DNA from: Microbacteriaceae bacterium
GTDB taxonomy: Bacteria > Actinomycetota > Actinomycetes > Actinomycetales > Microbacteriaceae
Length of the DNA: 64,000 bases
Direction of reading: 5' to 3'
Assembly (NCBI GenBank): GCA_004297935.1
Contig: SCRE01000006.1
Coordinates: forward strand, 452,797-516,796
Made by a program: the position numbers and the translations under genes
In this document: piece by piece, positions 43,539-52,237 of the stretch
Layout: every line of letters begins with the position of its first letter
How positions within the stretch are numbered: position 1 is the stretch's first letter
The notes under the pieces: model-generated
The model's input: the letters and a program-made list of their open reading frames with translations, nothing else
Told to the model about the DNA's origin: nothing
Database searches by the model: none

Positions 43539-44423
43539 ATGCCACCCGAATCCCTCTCCCCGACTCATGGCCGCCGTTCCGCGCGACGCCCTGTCGTGGC
43601 GCCGAATTCGGATGCCAGATCGCACGCTGCCCACGCGAAAGCGACCCCTGCGGATGCCGATCTGATCGCTTCGCACGCGAATGCGCCCGCTGCGCAGTAT
43701 CAGAAGCCCGCCAGGCAACATCCGAAGACTGCCCGGCCACATCCGAAGACCGCTACGTCGCATCGGATGGCAGCAGCATCGCATCCGCGAGTCGCCGCCA
43801 CGCGCCGATGCCCGAGATCGCCGTTGCACGCGGTCACCGTCTGCGTCGCTGCCCTCGCCTTGGTCGCGGGCATGTCGATTGCGCCAGCGCACAAGGCTCT
43901 GGCCGTGCAGCCCTCCGGTGACACGGCCATCCCATCTCAGGTGCTCGTGGTCGACGGCGACGTCGCCGCACCGGCACTCACGCGCGATGCGTACTCGGCC
44001 ACCGACGGCGTGCAGACGTTGGCCTCCGGCGGTACCAACGCCGACTGGGCCAAGCTGGTGCTCCTCGACGGCGGCTGGCCGCAGACGACGGCGAACGTCA
44101 CCGTCTTGCTGCGCTGGATGCGCCAGGAGAACGGCCCGCCCGACTGGTGGAATCGCAACAATCCGCTCAACAACGGGTACGGTTCCGGCGGCGGATCCGG
44201 ATTCGGCAGCTACGCCACCCTCGAGGATGCCGCCATGTATTGTGCGCTCAACCTACGGCGCGGCTATCCGGCGATCGTCGCGGGATTGGTGGCCGGCACG
44301 TCGGCCGATGCCACCGCCCAGGCGATCTGGGCCTCGCCCTGGGCCGCCAGCCACTACGGAAACGGCTCGCACTGGAGCAGCGCACCTGTCGAGATCGTGC
44401 AAGCACCAGCCTCCGCCTGGTAG
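43539..44423 (+). CDS. Secreted lysozyme/glucosaminidase-like protein
   Basis: 294 residues. A long basic, repeat-like N-terminus (KPARQHPKTARPHPKTATSH) precedes a hydrophobic signal helix (HAVTVCVAALALVAGMSIAP). The exported domain contains LLRWMRQENGPPDWWNRNNP and later GYPAIVAGLVAGTSADAT, resembling actinobacterial lysozyme-like or phage-associated domains. The true start may be an internal Met near residue 77 that would give a normal signal peptide. Cell-wall cleavage is inferred. Confidence 0.65.
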   Translation: MPPESLSPTHGRRSARRPVVAPNSDARSHAAHAKATPADADLIASHANAPAAQYQKPARQHPKTARPHPKTATSHRMAAASHPRVAATRRCPRSPLHAVTVCVAALALVAGMSIAPAHKALAVQPSGDTAIPSQVLVVDGDVAAPALTRDAYSATDGVQTLASGGTNADWAKLVLLDGGWPQTTANVTVLLRWMRQENGPPDWWNRNNPLNNGYGSGGGSGFGSYATLEDAAMYCALNLRRGYPAIVAGLVAGTSADATAQAIWASPWAASHYGNGSHWSSAPVEIVQAPASAW

Positions 44424-44597
44424 TCATCCGCTTGGCAGGTGGGCTGTCACCGAGACTCGCGTTACCCGGTTGCCTGCGCATGGGTCGCCCGTTCGCGTGC
44501 CACTGGCGTTAGTGTGTGACCGCGGGCACGCTCGCCGGCACACGCGCACGAACGAACGCGTCCGGCACCGGCGACCCAGAAGGGGTGGCGAACGACG

Positions 44598-45773
44598 ATG
44601 ACGTCCGAACGCTCTGACGCTGTCAACGAGCAGGCCGCAGTTCGGCGTGCCGCAGACTGGTACGAACTGTTCTTCGACCTCGTCTTCGTCGTCGTCGTCG
44701 CGATCTCCGCCGATCTGATCGAGGTCCATCCGAACGCCGCTACCGTGCTGTTGTTCGTGCTGTTGTTCTTCCCGTTGTGGTGGGCATGGGTCAATCTGAT
44801 GGTGGCCAACAACCTGTACGGTCAGCGGCTTCCCGTCATCGGCGGGCTTGTGATCGCGGCGATGCCGGGGGCGGCGGCGATGGCGATCGCGGTGTCCGGC
44901 GGCATGCAGAACAACGGATGGCTGTATGCCGCCGGCGCCGCCTGGATTCGCATGATGCTCTTGGTGATGTGGTTGATCGCGTACGCGAAGAAGGCGATCG
45001 TCGTGCCGTTGTGGCGCCCGCTTGCGTACAACCTCGGCACCGCCGCGCTCTGGCTCGGCTCGATCGCGGTGCCGTCGCCGTACCGCTACATTCTGTGGGC
45101 GATCGCTGTGTCCGCCGAGGTGCTGCTTCTTGCCGTGCGTCGCGGATTCTCCGACGCGGTGTATGTCGAGGCGTCGATCTCGCACCTGCTCGAGCGGGTC
45201 GGCCTGTTCGTCGTCATCGTGATCGGCGAGGCAGTCTACCTCTCCGTCACCGGGCTTGCACAGCATCCGACGATCGGCGGCGGTGTCGCCGGTCTGGCCG
45301 GATTGCTGATCTGCGCCCTGCTGGCTCGTGCGTTCTTCCGTTGGGGTGCGCCGACGGCCGAGGCCGGCCTGGCCGCAGCCAGGCGGGCGCGTTCGTACGG
45401 AGCGATGCGTGACGTGGTCATGTATCTGCCGTTCTTCCTGGTCACTGCGCTGACGCTGATCGCGGCGGCGATCGGGCTGGCCGTAGCGGATGCGAGCACC
45501 CCGCTTTCGCTCTCGGCTCGCGTCCTGCTTGCCTGCGGAATCGGCGGTTTCTACCTGGTGAACGCCGCGGTGGGCGTGCGGCTCGGCCGCCCGCTGCGTG
45601 GCGTCGCCCGGCTGGCGATCCCCGGTGTGCTGCTGCCGGCGCTTGCTTGTCTGCTGACCGGGGCGCTCGCCGCCTGGGCGACGATCGCCCTCACCGGGCT
45701 GGCGCTCGTGCTGCTGGATCTGCTGAGCCGTGCGCTCGGCGCGCATCAGCACGCGCCCGCCTCGGCAGTGTGA
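44598..45773 (+). CDS. ltrA: Low-temperature requirement protein A family (LtrA)
   Basis: 391 residues, about 10 membrane helices. The family's N-terminal motif is DWYELFFDLVFVVVV, followed by WWAWVNLM, and HLLERVGLFVVIVIGEAVYL in the middle. LtrA was named in Listeria for growth in the cold; biochemical function is unknown. Ribosome-binding site AGAAGGGG upstream of ATG 44598. Confidence 0.87.
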   Translation: MTSERSDAVNEQAAVRRAADWYELFFDLVFVVVVAISADLIEVHPNAATVLLFVLLFFPLWWAWVNLMVANNLYGQRLPVIGGLVIAAMPGAAAMAIAVSGGMQNNGWLYAAGAAWIRMMLLVMWLIAYAKKAIVVPLWRPLAYNLGTAALWLGSIAVPSPYRYILWAIAVSAEVLLLAVRRGFSDAVYVEASISHLLERVGLFVVIVIGEAVYLSVTGLAQHPTIGGGVAGLAGLLICALLARAFFRWGAPTAEAGLAAARRARSYGAMRDVVMYLPFFLVTALTLIAAAIGLAVADASTPLSLSARVLLACGIGGFYLVNAAVGVRLGRPLRGVARLAIPGVLLPALACLLTGALAAWATIALTGLALVLLDLLSRALGAHQHAPASAV

Positions 45774-45968
45774 CAAGCAGAGCCGAGCGGATGCCGGATA
45801 CGGCTGCCGCCGCCGCCCGCTGAGAGAAAGCGGTCCGCCTCGCGACCGCGAAGACGCCGGAAGTGCCGCGTTCGGCATCCGACATGATCGTTTGACACTT
45901 CGCACGCAATGATCGAACGACCTCAACGGAAACAACCGTACATCGTTGTTCCACTCAAAACACCGTAA

Positions 45969-46148
45969 GCCAGGGCCTTTGCAAAGTCGCCTGAACGCAT
46001 TCGGACATGCACGTGATGATGGTCGCGAAAGCAGGAACAAGTTCTCGGAACAGGACAAATCCGGCTGTTCTTGCGACATCCGATCCGTTATTCCTGTTTT
46101 CATCGTGGCCGGCACCCCGTCGTCGTGCGACTTTGCAAAGGCCCTGGC
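45969..46148. mobile_element. MITE-like element, 180 bp with 22-bp perfect inverted ends
   Basis: The first 22 bases (45969-45990), reading GCCAGGGCCTTTGCAAAGTC and then GC, are the exact reverse complement of 46127-46148. The 136-bp interior has no gene but contains a second, imperfect inverted pair (GAAAGCAGGAACAAG near 46027 and its counterpart near 46095). No clean target duplication could be fixed. Confidence 0.7.
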
Positions 46149-46207
46149 CATAAGCCGCACCTATTCTCGGCGTGCCCTCGGTGTTGTGTCAGCACATTGT
46201 GATGCGT

Positions 46208-46217
46208 GATGCGCATC
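46208..46217. promoter_or_regulatory. Palindrome upstream of higBA
   Basis: GATGCGCATC is a perfect 10-bp palindrome 17 bases ahead of the higB start, a position where a HigA or HigBA complex could autoregulate. Confidence 0.35.
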
Positions 46218-46233
46218 GTGCTACGCTTTGATT

Positions 46234-46512
46234 GTGATCAAGTCCTTCCGCCATAAGGGCTTGCGCACATTGTTTGAGGCGGGCAGCGCGGCAGGAGTGC
46301 AGCCGAATCACGCGAGGCGACTGCGCATGCAGCTTGCGGCGCTCGACTCCGCGCAGACAATCGATGATATGGACATCCCCGGCTTCCGTCTGCATCCGCT
46401 GAAAGGCGGGATGACCGGCCACTGGTCCGTCACCGTGAACGGCAATTGGAGGGTGACGTTTGAGTTTCGTGATGGGAACGCTTACGTCTTGGACTATGAG
46501 GACTACCACTGA
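46234..46512 (+). CDS. higB: HigB/RelE-family toxin
   Basis: 92 residues. Begins VIKSFRHKGLRTLFEAGSAA, which is typical for plasmid-killer HigB, and ends GHWSVTVNGNWRVTFEF then YVLDYEDYH, with the family's basic and aromatic active-site residues. HigB cleaves translating mRNA on the ribosome. GTG 46234 chosen over TTG 46228 for fit to the family N-terminus. Its stop overlaps the higA start by one base. Confidence 0.88.
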   Translation: MIKSFRHKGLRTLFEAGSAAGVQPNHARRLRMQLAALDSAQTIDDMDIPGFRLHPLKGGMTGHWSVTVNGNWRVTFEFRDGNAYVLDYEDYH

Positions 46513-46817
46513 TGGATGAGCTGAAGCCGATGCACGACCCGCCTTACCCCGGTGAGTTCATCGTCGAGGTGTACCTGGAGCCGTTCGGGGTGAGCGGGCG
46601 AGACCTCGCCAAGCAACTGGATGTTGCTGCTTCGACGTTGAGCCGGGTTCTCAGCGGTGCAAGCCGCGTGACTCCGGAGATGGCGCTTCGCCTGTCGAAG
46701 GCGTTGGGGCGCAGTGCGGAGAGCTGGCTGGCGATGCAGGACGCGCACGACCTTTGGGTCGCTCGCCAGCACCTGGATCTTGACGGCGTGCGCCGGTTGG
46801 AAGTTGCGTCCGCCTGA
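46512..46817 (+). CDS. higA: HigA antitoxin, XRE-type
   Basis: 101 residues. HigA signature HDPPYPGEFIVEVYLEPFGV, followed by an XRE helix-turn-helix (GRDLAKQLDVAASTLSRVLS) and ALRLSKALGRSAESWLAMQ. It neutralises HigB and binds the operator. Toxin-first order is normal for higBA. Confidence 0.9.
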   Translation: MDELKPMHDPPYPGEFIVEVYLEPFGVSGRDLAKQLDVAASTLSRVLSGASRVTPEMALRLSKALGRSAESWLAMQDAHDLWVARQHLDLDGVRRLEVASA

Positions 46818-46996
46818 CCGCACGGCGCCGTTACCCACCGGGACAACTCTCGGCCGAATGTCCCGGCTGACCCGCTCGCCGACGGACCGGGCTCTTGACG
46901 ACAGACCGGATGCTTGCACAGGCGTCATCCGGGTTACCGTCAAGAGTCCGGTCCTGCGTGAACGCCGCGACGCCGACCAAGCCAGCGTGAAGCGAC

Positions 46997-49714
46997 CTAC
47001 TTCGAGACTGTGAAGATTCCGGATGCGCCACGCTCGGCATCCGACATCGCGTGCGTCAGGAACGGGTAGTGTCCGGCCTCGGGGAAGGTCAACTCGACGA
47101 ACCCGCCCTGCGCCGGAAGCAATCCCAGCACCTGGGAGCCGCCGGTGCCCGTGCTGCCGCCGTTCCTCAGCAGGTAGTCGCCTTCCGAATAGACGGTGTC
47201 GAATTGTGCACCGACAACGTGGAACGCGCTGAGCAGGTTGGGACCGGCGTCCAGCACCCAGATCCGCACCTTATCGCCGGCCCTCGCTGTCAACGGGCGG
47301 TAGTCGTACTGGTCGGCGTAGCCGTTGAAGACGACCAGGTCGGGCTTCCCGGCGGCGATTTTGGCCGCATCGACCTCGCCTTTCTGCGGTCCCAGGTAGT
47401 ACTCGGACTGTATGAGCACGTATTCGGCGGAGACGGCATCCAGCCCGGGCGGATCGATGATGACCGCGCCGAACATGCCGTTGGCGATATGCGCCGACAT
47501 CGGCATGGTCGAGCAGTGATACAGCCAGATGCCGGAGCGGGTGGCCGTGAACGTGTAGTGCAGGCTGTGGCCGGGCTGGATGGTGCGCATCGGCTTGTCG
47601 GGGGCAAGGGAGCCGGCATGGAAGTCGATCGAGTGTCCCATCGAAGCGTCGTTGACCAGGGTGATCTCGAACGTGTCGCCGACACGGCCGCGCAGCGTCG
47701 GCCCGGGGGCGGTGCCGTTGTAGGTCCACAGGGTCTGGAAGACGCCGGGCGCCACCTCGGTGAGCGTGTCGCGCACGGTCAGGGTCAGCCTGTGCACGGT
47801 GCTGGCCGGCGATGTCGCGGGCGGCGCCGGCTTCAACGCGGCATCGTACGGTTGGAACGATGTCGGCGGCTTCTTCGCGAGGTCGATGTCCTTGGCTGCC
47901 GACGGACCTGTCGCAGCGCCCATGGTCATGCCGCCGTGCGCATCCGGCGCGTTCGGCGTGCCCGGCGTCGACGGAGCACCGACCGCGACGATGTTCATCA
48001 CCATGCCCAGCTGGCGATGGCCGGTGATCGAACACCAGCCGTCGACATCGGCGGTGATGATCCCGGCTTCGACGGTCGTGGACGCGCCTCCGATCATGCG
48101 CCCCGAGGTCACCCCGGTCGCGAGGGTGAGATCGTGCACCATGTCATCCGTGTTGGTGAGCTTGATGATCAAGCGGTTTCCGGCCGGCACCCGCACGGTG
48201 CTGGGTGAGAATCGCATGTTCTTCATGGTCATTCTCACCGTCGTGGTCTGCCCGGTCGCCGGAACGGACGAGCCGCCCGGTATCGCGCTGCCCGCGAGGC
48301 CGGGCGCTTCACCGGCCTGCCCGAGCGCGCCGGCCGGACTGAGCGCGACGCCGACGGCGACCGCCAGCACGAGCGTGCCGACGGCTGCCATCATCGTGCC
48401 GCTGCGCGTGTGCAGCGTGGGTTTCGCGCTCTTCGGCGATGTGACCGGCCAATCTTCCGCGCGCGCGTGACGGGAGAGGGCCGCCGCTCGAATGGCGAGC
48501 GGAATCACCGTGAGCAGCGCCACGGCCACGATCGCGATGAGCGTGACCGCCACGGGAGCCGGCAGCGGCAGCAGGCCGAGCAGCAGCGCGCCGTTGACGA
48601 CGATCACGCGGAACACGCCGAATCGATCCAGCTCGTAGTTCATGCAGCGCGTCGCCACCGGCCCACCACCGATGACGACCGGGATCAGGTAGCTGAGAGC
48701 CGCAAGCACCAGCTGTGCGACGAAGCCGACCACCAGGGGAATCAGCAGGGCGGCGAGGCCGGCCGCGGCATCCGCCCAGTTCGGCGCGACGGCGACGAAG
48801 ACGGCGAAAGTGAGCACCGAGCCGAAGAACCACAGCACGGCCGCACCCATGCTCCAGCCGGCATATGTCGTAGGCGGTGATTTCATGGCCTGCCGCGCCG
48901 CCTCGACCAGCACGAGCGCGAGGCCGGCGAGGTAGAGTGCCAGACCGACAACCACGCCCCAACGGAGGCCGATCAGACAGGCGAGGCCGATGATGAGCAC
49001 GCCGAACGCGAGCATCGGCAGGGCACGTCGGGCGGCGGCATCCGCTGTGGGCAGAATGCGCGCGTGCAGCACGGTCGGCCAGAGCAACACGATCGTGCCC
49101 ACCACGGTGAGGCCCACCCAGCCGGCGAGGTTGAAGCCGATGTGCGCGAGATAGAGGCGATCGTGGTCCTCGCCGCTCGCTCCGGTCTGCACCATCAGCA
49201 CGCCGAGCGCGACGCCGATCACCAACATGAGCGCGGCCACGATGTAATACCGCACGAGAGGACCGAAACGCGACGGCAGGGCGGCGCGCACCTGCAGCGT
49301 CAGGCTCGTCGCCTGCGCGATGGCGGCGCCGAGGACGAGCGCTCCGCCGACCGCCACGGCCGGCAGAGACCCGGTCACGATGCCGACGACGACCGCGATC
49401 GCTCCGGCCGTGTGCACACCGAGGCGGATGCTCAAGCCGATTCGACCCGCGCCGGAACCGCGGCGCAGCAGGGTGTCGGCGAAGTGCTGGCTCCAGATAA
49501 TCATGGCGGTCGTCGCGGCGCCGAGCAGCGTGAGGTGCACGGTCAGCCAGTCCGCGACGGAGATGCTCTGCTGCGCGATCATGACGACCCCGGCGGCCAC
49601 CAGCCAGGCGGCCACGATCGCGTTGGTGACGCCGTACCAGAGCGTGCGGTGCGCACCACGAGCAGCGGGCGGGCGCTGCTCGCCTGGGGGACCGGGCTCG
49701 AGGGACGGGCTCAC
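46997..49714 (-). CDS. Copper nitrite reductase (NirK-type) fused to a polytopic membrane domain
   Basis: 905 residues. About 12 helices (residues 30-470) precede a cupredoxin-like domain (MRFSPSTVRVPAGNRL, MVHDLTL) and a two-domain NirK. Type 2 and catalytic residues: HSIDFH (Asp and His), YHC, and C-terminal His in THAMSDAERG. Type 1 ligands: His of HSIDFH, Cys of YHC, SAHIANGM (His and Met, five apart). FHVVGAQ carries the probable second catalytic His. It reduces nitrite to nitric oxide outside the membrane. GTG start overlaps the stop of the upstream NnrS-like gene (GTGA). Confidence 0.87.
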   Translation of the reverse strand: MSPSLEPGPPGEQRPPAARGAHRTLWYGVTNAIVAAWLVAAGVVMIAQQSISVADWLTVHLTLLGAATTAMIIWSQHFADTLLRRGSGAGRIGLSIRLGVHTAGAIAVVVGIVTGSLPAVAVGGALVLGAAIAQATSLTLQVRAALPSRFGPLVRYYIVAALMLVIGVALGVLMVQTGASGEDHDRLYLAHIGFNLAGWVGLTVVGTIVLLWPTVLHARILPTADAAARRALPMLAFGVLIIGLACLIGLRWGVVVGLALYLAGLALVLVEAARQAMKSPPTTYAGWSMGAAVLWFFGSVLTFAVFVAVAPNWADAAAGLAALLIPLVVGFVAQLVLAALSYLIPVVIGGGPVATRCMNYELDRFGVFRVIVVNGALLLGLLPLPAPVAVTLIAIVAVALLTVIPLAIRAAALSRHARAEDWPVTSPKSAKPTLHTRSGTMMAAVGTLVLAVAVGVALSPAGALGQAGEAPGLAGSAIPGGSSVPATGQTTTVRMTMKNMRFSPSTVRVPAGNRLIIKLTNTDDMVHDLTLATGVTSGRMIGGASTTVEAGIITADVDGWCSITGHRQLGMVMNIVAVGAPSTPGTPNAPDAHGGMTMGAATGPSAAKDIDLAKKPPTSFQPYDAALKPAPPATSPASTVHRLTLTVRDTLTEVAPGVFQTLWTYNGTAPGPTLRGRVGDTFEITLVNDASMGHSIDFHAGSLAPDKPMRTIQPGHSLHYTFTATRSGIWLYHCSTMPMSAHIANGMFGAVIIDPPGLDAVSAEYVLIQSEYYLGPQKGEVDAAKIAAGKPDLVVFNGYADQYDYRPLTARAGDKVRIWVLDAGPNLLSAFHVVGAQFDTVYSEGDYLLRNGGSTGTGGSQVLGLLPAQGGFVELTFPEAGHYPFLTHAMSDAERGASGIFTVSK

Positions 49715-50976
49715 GACGCCTCTTCCGGCGTCGGCGCCTGGTCTGCGGGGCCGGTCTGGTCTGCAGGGCCGGTATGGTCTGCTGGGCCGGCGTGGTGCGC
49801 GGGGCTGGCCTGGTTCACGGAGCTGGCCTGGTTCACGGAGCCGGCCTGGTCGGCGAGGTGCCCATGGTCGGCAGCGGACATCCGGATGCGCCGCGCCACG
49901 GCTACCGCAGCCTGCCTCTTCGGCACCCCGCGCAAAACGGATGCGATCGCCAGGATCACGAACAACAGCACCGCGACGATGTTCAGCACGCCGCCCCACT
50001 GCACGAGCACCGGGATGTCGCGCAGGTCGCCAGCCAGGATCCGCAGCACCAGGGACAGGTGCAGCAGCACGACGGGAAGATAGAAGATCGGGCGATACGG
50101 CAGGGGCTTGCGCAGCACCGCCGGCAGGATGACCGGAGCGTGCGCCATGATCATCGCGAGCGTGAATCCGAGGAACACGGAGTGTACGGTTGCGTCATAC
50201 AGCGGACCGGAGGTCATTGCTCCCGATTGTGGCCCGCTGAAGAGCCAGATCAGGCCCGCGACGACGAGCCAGAAATAGCCGGCCAGCAGGCAGGCGGCGA
50301 TGTAACGGGGGAGTCCTTTCGACTTGACCAGCCGGGTGGCCACGTCGAAGACGACCAGCCAGGCGACGACGGCGATCAGGGCCGCGCCGAAGAGTGGGTA
50401 GCCGATCGGCGGCCACAGCATCGCCGCGAGAACCCCGAAAGCAAGCGCGACACACACCGCGAATGCCGCGCGCTCCGTCGAGTGGCTGAGGGCGATCATC
50501 CGGGCGAGTTCGACGCGCTCGCCGGCGATGGTGAGGATCATGAAGCCGGCCATGCCGGGCACCAGGGCGGACGCGTCCAGCCCGCCGATCCACAACACGG
50601 CGGAGGCCAGGCCCAGAAAGGCTCCCAGCGCCTGGATCGCCGACGCCAGCATCGCTTGCCGACGCCAGATCGCCAGGTAGATGAACAGCAGTGCGATCGA
50701 GCCGACGGCGAGCATCCCGGCTCCGACGACCAGCGGCAGTGGCGAGAGCATCAGGAACCCGGCCAGGCCGAACGCGGCGGGGGAACCGAATGCCCACCAT
50801 TTTCGGATCGCCACGGCCCGTTCGAGGGCGATCACCGTGCCGATGAAGCCGAACACCAGCAGTGGGCCGTGCACGATCGGCAAACGCTCGAAGGTCAGTG
50901 GCGCGGGCAACCCGAGCAGCAGCAGCGCAGCATCCAGGCCGGCGAGCAGTGCGATACCGCCGGGAATCAGGAACAC
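49711..50976 (-). CDS. NnrS-like polytopic membrane protein with repeat tail
   Basis: 421 residues, about 12 helices, with histidines in LPIVHGPLLVFGFIG, TVHSVFLGFTLAMIMAHAPV and LLHLSLVLR that fit the heme/copper-associated NnrS-like family linked to nitric oxide handling. The C-terminus is a hydrophilic hexapeptide repeat. GTG at 50976 is the first possible start, yet the frame reads coding-like back to about 51085 with no start codon (the residues include SARNEDDIHDAPAKSVIRR); one inserted base after the ATG at 51082 would explain this. Translationally coupled to the NirK gene. Confidence 0.75.
   Translation of the reverse strand: MFLIPGGIALLAGLDAALLLLGLPAPLTFERLPIVHGPLLVFGFIGTVIALERAVAIRKWWAFGSPAAFGLAGFLMLSPLPLVVGAGMLAVGSIALLFIYLAIWRRQAMLASAIQALGAFLGLASAVLWIGGLDASALVPGMAGFMILTIAGERVELARMIALSHSTERAAFAVCVALAFGVLAAMLWPPIGYPLFGAALIAVVAWLVVFDVATRLVKSKGLPRYIAACLLAGYFWLVVAGLIWLFSGPQSGAMTSGPLYDATVHSVFLGFTLAMIMAHAPVILPAVLRKPLPYRPIFYLPVVLLHLSLVLRILAGDLRDIPVLVQWGGVLNIVAVLLFVILAIASVLRGVPKRQAAVAVARRIRMSAADHGHLADQAGSVNQASSVNQASPAHHAGPADHTGPADQTGPADQAPTPEEAS
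49726..49851 (-). repeat. Seven 18-bp units encoding a hexapeptide repeat
   Basis: The C-terminal tail of the NnrS-like protein is built of seven six-residue units of the form D/N-Q/H-A/T-G/S-P/S-A/V (DQAGSV, NQASSV, NQASPA, HHAGPA, DHTGPA, DQTGPA, DQAPTP). The units suit slippage and variation in copy number between strains. Confidence 0.75.
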
Positions 50977-51141
50977 GAGGCGTGTGCCGGTTCGGCTGAG
51001 CGCGGGCCTGCCTATGACGGGCCTGCGTATGACGGATTTGGCGGGTGCGTCGTGGATGTCGTCCTCGTTTCGCGCGGACCATGCCTAGCGGGCATGGCGT
51101 TCAGCGGGCGTCGTGTTGAGCGCGCATGGTGAAGCTGGTTT

Positions 51142-51167
51142 ACGATGATTTTATTACTTTTAATCGT
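51142..51167. promoter_or_regulatory. AT-rich dyad between NirK operon and DUF2249
   Basis: ACGAT and ATCGT are separated by 16 AT-rich bases, in strong contrast to the flanks. It lies between the leftward nitrite operon and the rightward DUF2249 gene, where a nitric-oxide or redox sensor would bind. No known consensus is claimed. Confidence 0.35.
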
Positions 51168-51225
51168 CTTGGGGTTCCGGGCCGCACAGCCTCGGAGCTG
51201 CAGGATGGCAACCGAAGGGAACACC

Positions 51226-51468
51226 ATGACAGACCGCCCCGTGCTCGATGTTCGCGCAGAGATCCCGCAGCGTCGACACGAGCTGATCTTCGAGCGCTAC
51301 AACGCACTCACTCCGGGGGAGGGCTACATTCTGGTCAACGATCACGACCCGAAGCCGCTGTACTACCAGTTCGAGGCCGAACACACCGGCAACTTCACCT
51401 GGGAATACCTGGAGCAGGGCCCCGAGGTGTGGCGCGTCGAGATCGCACGGCCTGCGGCCGCTGTCTGA
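51226..51468 (+). CDS. DUF2249-domain protein
   Basis: 80 residues. DVRAEIPQRRHELIFERYNA then GEGYILVNDHDPKPLYYQFE is the DUF2249 pattern. Small proteins of this family cluster with denitrification, hemerythrin and NnrS-like genes and may bind a metal or sulfur ligand. ATG at 51226 with AGGGAAC upstream. It is divergent from the nitrite reductase operon. Confidence 0.85.
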   Translation: MTDRPVLDVRAEIPQRRHELIFERYNALTPGEGYILVNDHDPKPLYYQFEAEHTGNFTWEYLEQGPEVWRVEIARPAAAV

Positions 51469-51583
51469 TTCGATACCGGCGGACACGATGCTGTCTGATT
51501 CCATGTGGGCTCACACGATGGCGTCTGATTCGATGTGGGCTGATTCGATACCGGCTGACACGATTCGGGCTGACACGATGACT
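51464..51583 (+). repeat. Tandem 15-bp repeat, eight units
   Basis: Eight consecutive 15-mers with consensus GCTGATTCGATACCG or GCTGACACGATNNGG. The first unit contains the DUF2249 stop codon, and a partial ninth unit runs into the next start codon at 51595. The array fills the entire intergenic space. Confidence 0.85.
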
Positions 51584-51594
51584 TCTGCTGACTC

Positions 51595-52077
51595 ATGAGC
51601 ACAGACCTTCCCGCACCCGTCGCCGGCGTGCTGCTCGGCTTGTTGGTCGTCTCCTCCGCCAGTTGGCTCGGCGGATGGGTGACACTGGTCGTCGTCGCCC
51701 GCAGCACGACGGCTACGCTGTCCCGCCGTGATCGCGTGGCGTTCTTCCGTCACTTCGGCCCACGCTTCGGCATCGTTGCAACGGTCGCATTGCTCGTGGC
51801 CTATCTGTCGGGCGTCATTCTGCTCGCCGGCACCGCATGGACCACGCTGTCGAGCTGGCTGGTGGTGCTTGCCGTCGTGATGCTGTTGGTGCTCGGTGTC
51901 GGTGTGCTCCAGGCACGGCGGATGACCCGCCTGCGTCGTGCCGCCGTCGCAGCCCCGGATGACGCCGTGCTTGCCGCGCGCGTACGCCGAGGCGGACGCG
52001 GTGCACTCGTGCTGCGCTCCGGGCTTGGAGCGCTCAGTCTTGCGATGGTGGTGCTGGCGGTCATTCGGGTCGCGTAA
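51595..52077 (+). CDS. Small polytopic membrane protein, four helices
   Basis: 160 residues. Helices at GVLLGLLVVSSASWLGGWVTLVVV, FGIVATVALLVAYLSGVILLAG, LVVLAVVMLLVLGVGVL and LGALSLAMVVLAVIRV. Resembles small CopD/DUF2269-like membrane proteins in length and helix pattern only. Likely linked to the nitrite cluster by position; function unknown. Confidence 0.7.
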   Translation: MSTDLPAPVAGVLLGLLVVSSASWLGGWVTLVVVARSTTATLSRRDRVAFFRHFGPRFGIVATVALLVAYLSGVILLAGTAWTTLSSWLVVLAVVMLLVLGVGVLQARRMTRLRRAAVAAPDDAVLAARVRRGGRGALVLRSGLGALSLAMVVLAVIRVA

Positions 52078-52237
52078 GCGCTCAGGGGGCGTGTGTCACC
52101 CTGGCGCGCGCCAGTTTATGCGTGGTGCGCCAGTTGAAGTGGTGCACCACGCGTCTGCTGACGCAAGAGAGGCGACGCAGCGATCGGGTCGAGGCATAGC
52201 CTGGCACAGTAAGACGTTGCCAGGCGAAGGAGCAATC

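Noticed and set aside
47051..48208. Long plus-strand frames opposite the nitrite reductase gene
   Set aside because: They mirror the codon bias of the minus-strand gene, which has all copper ligands in order.
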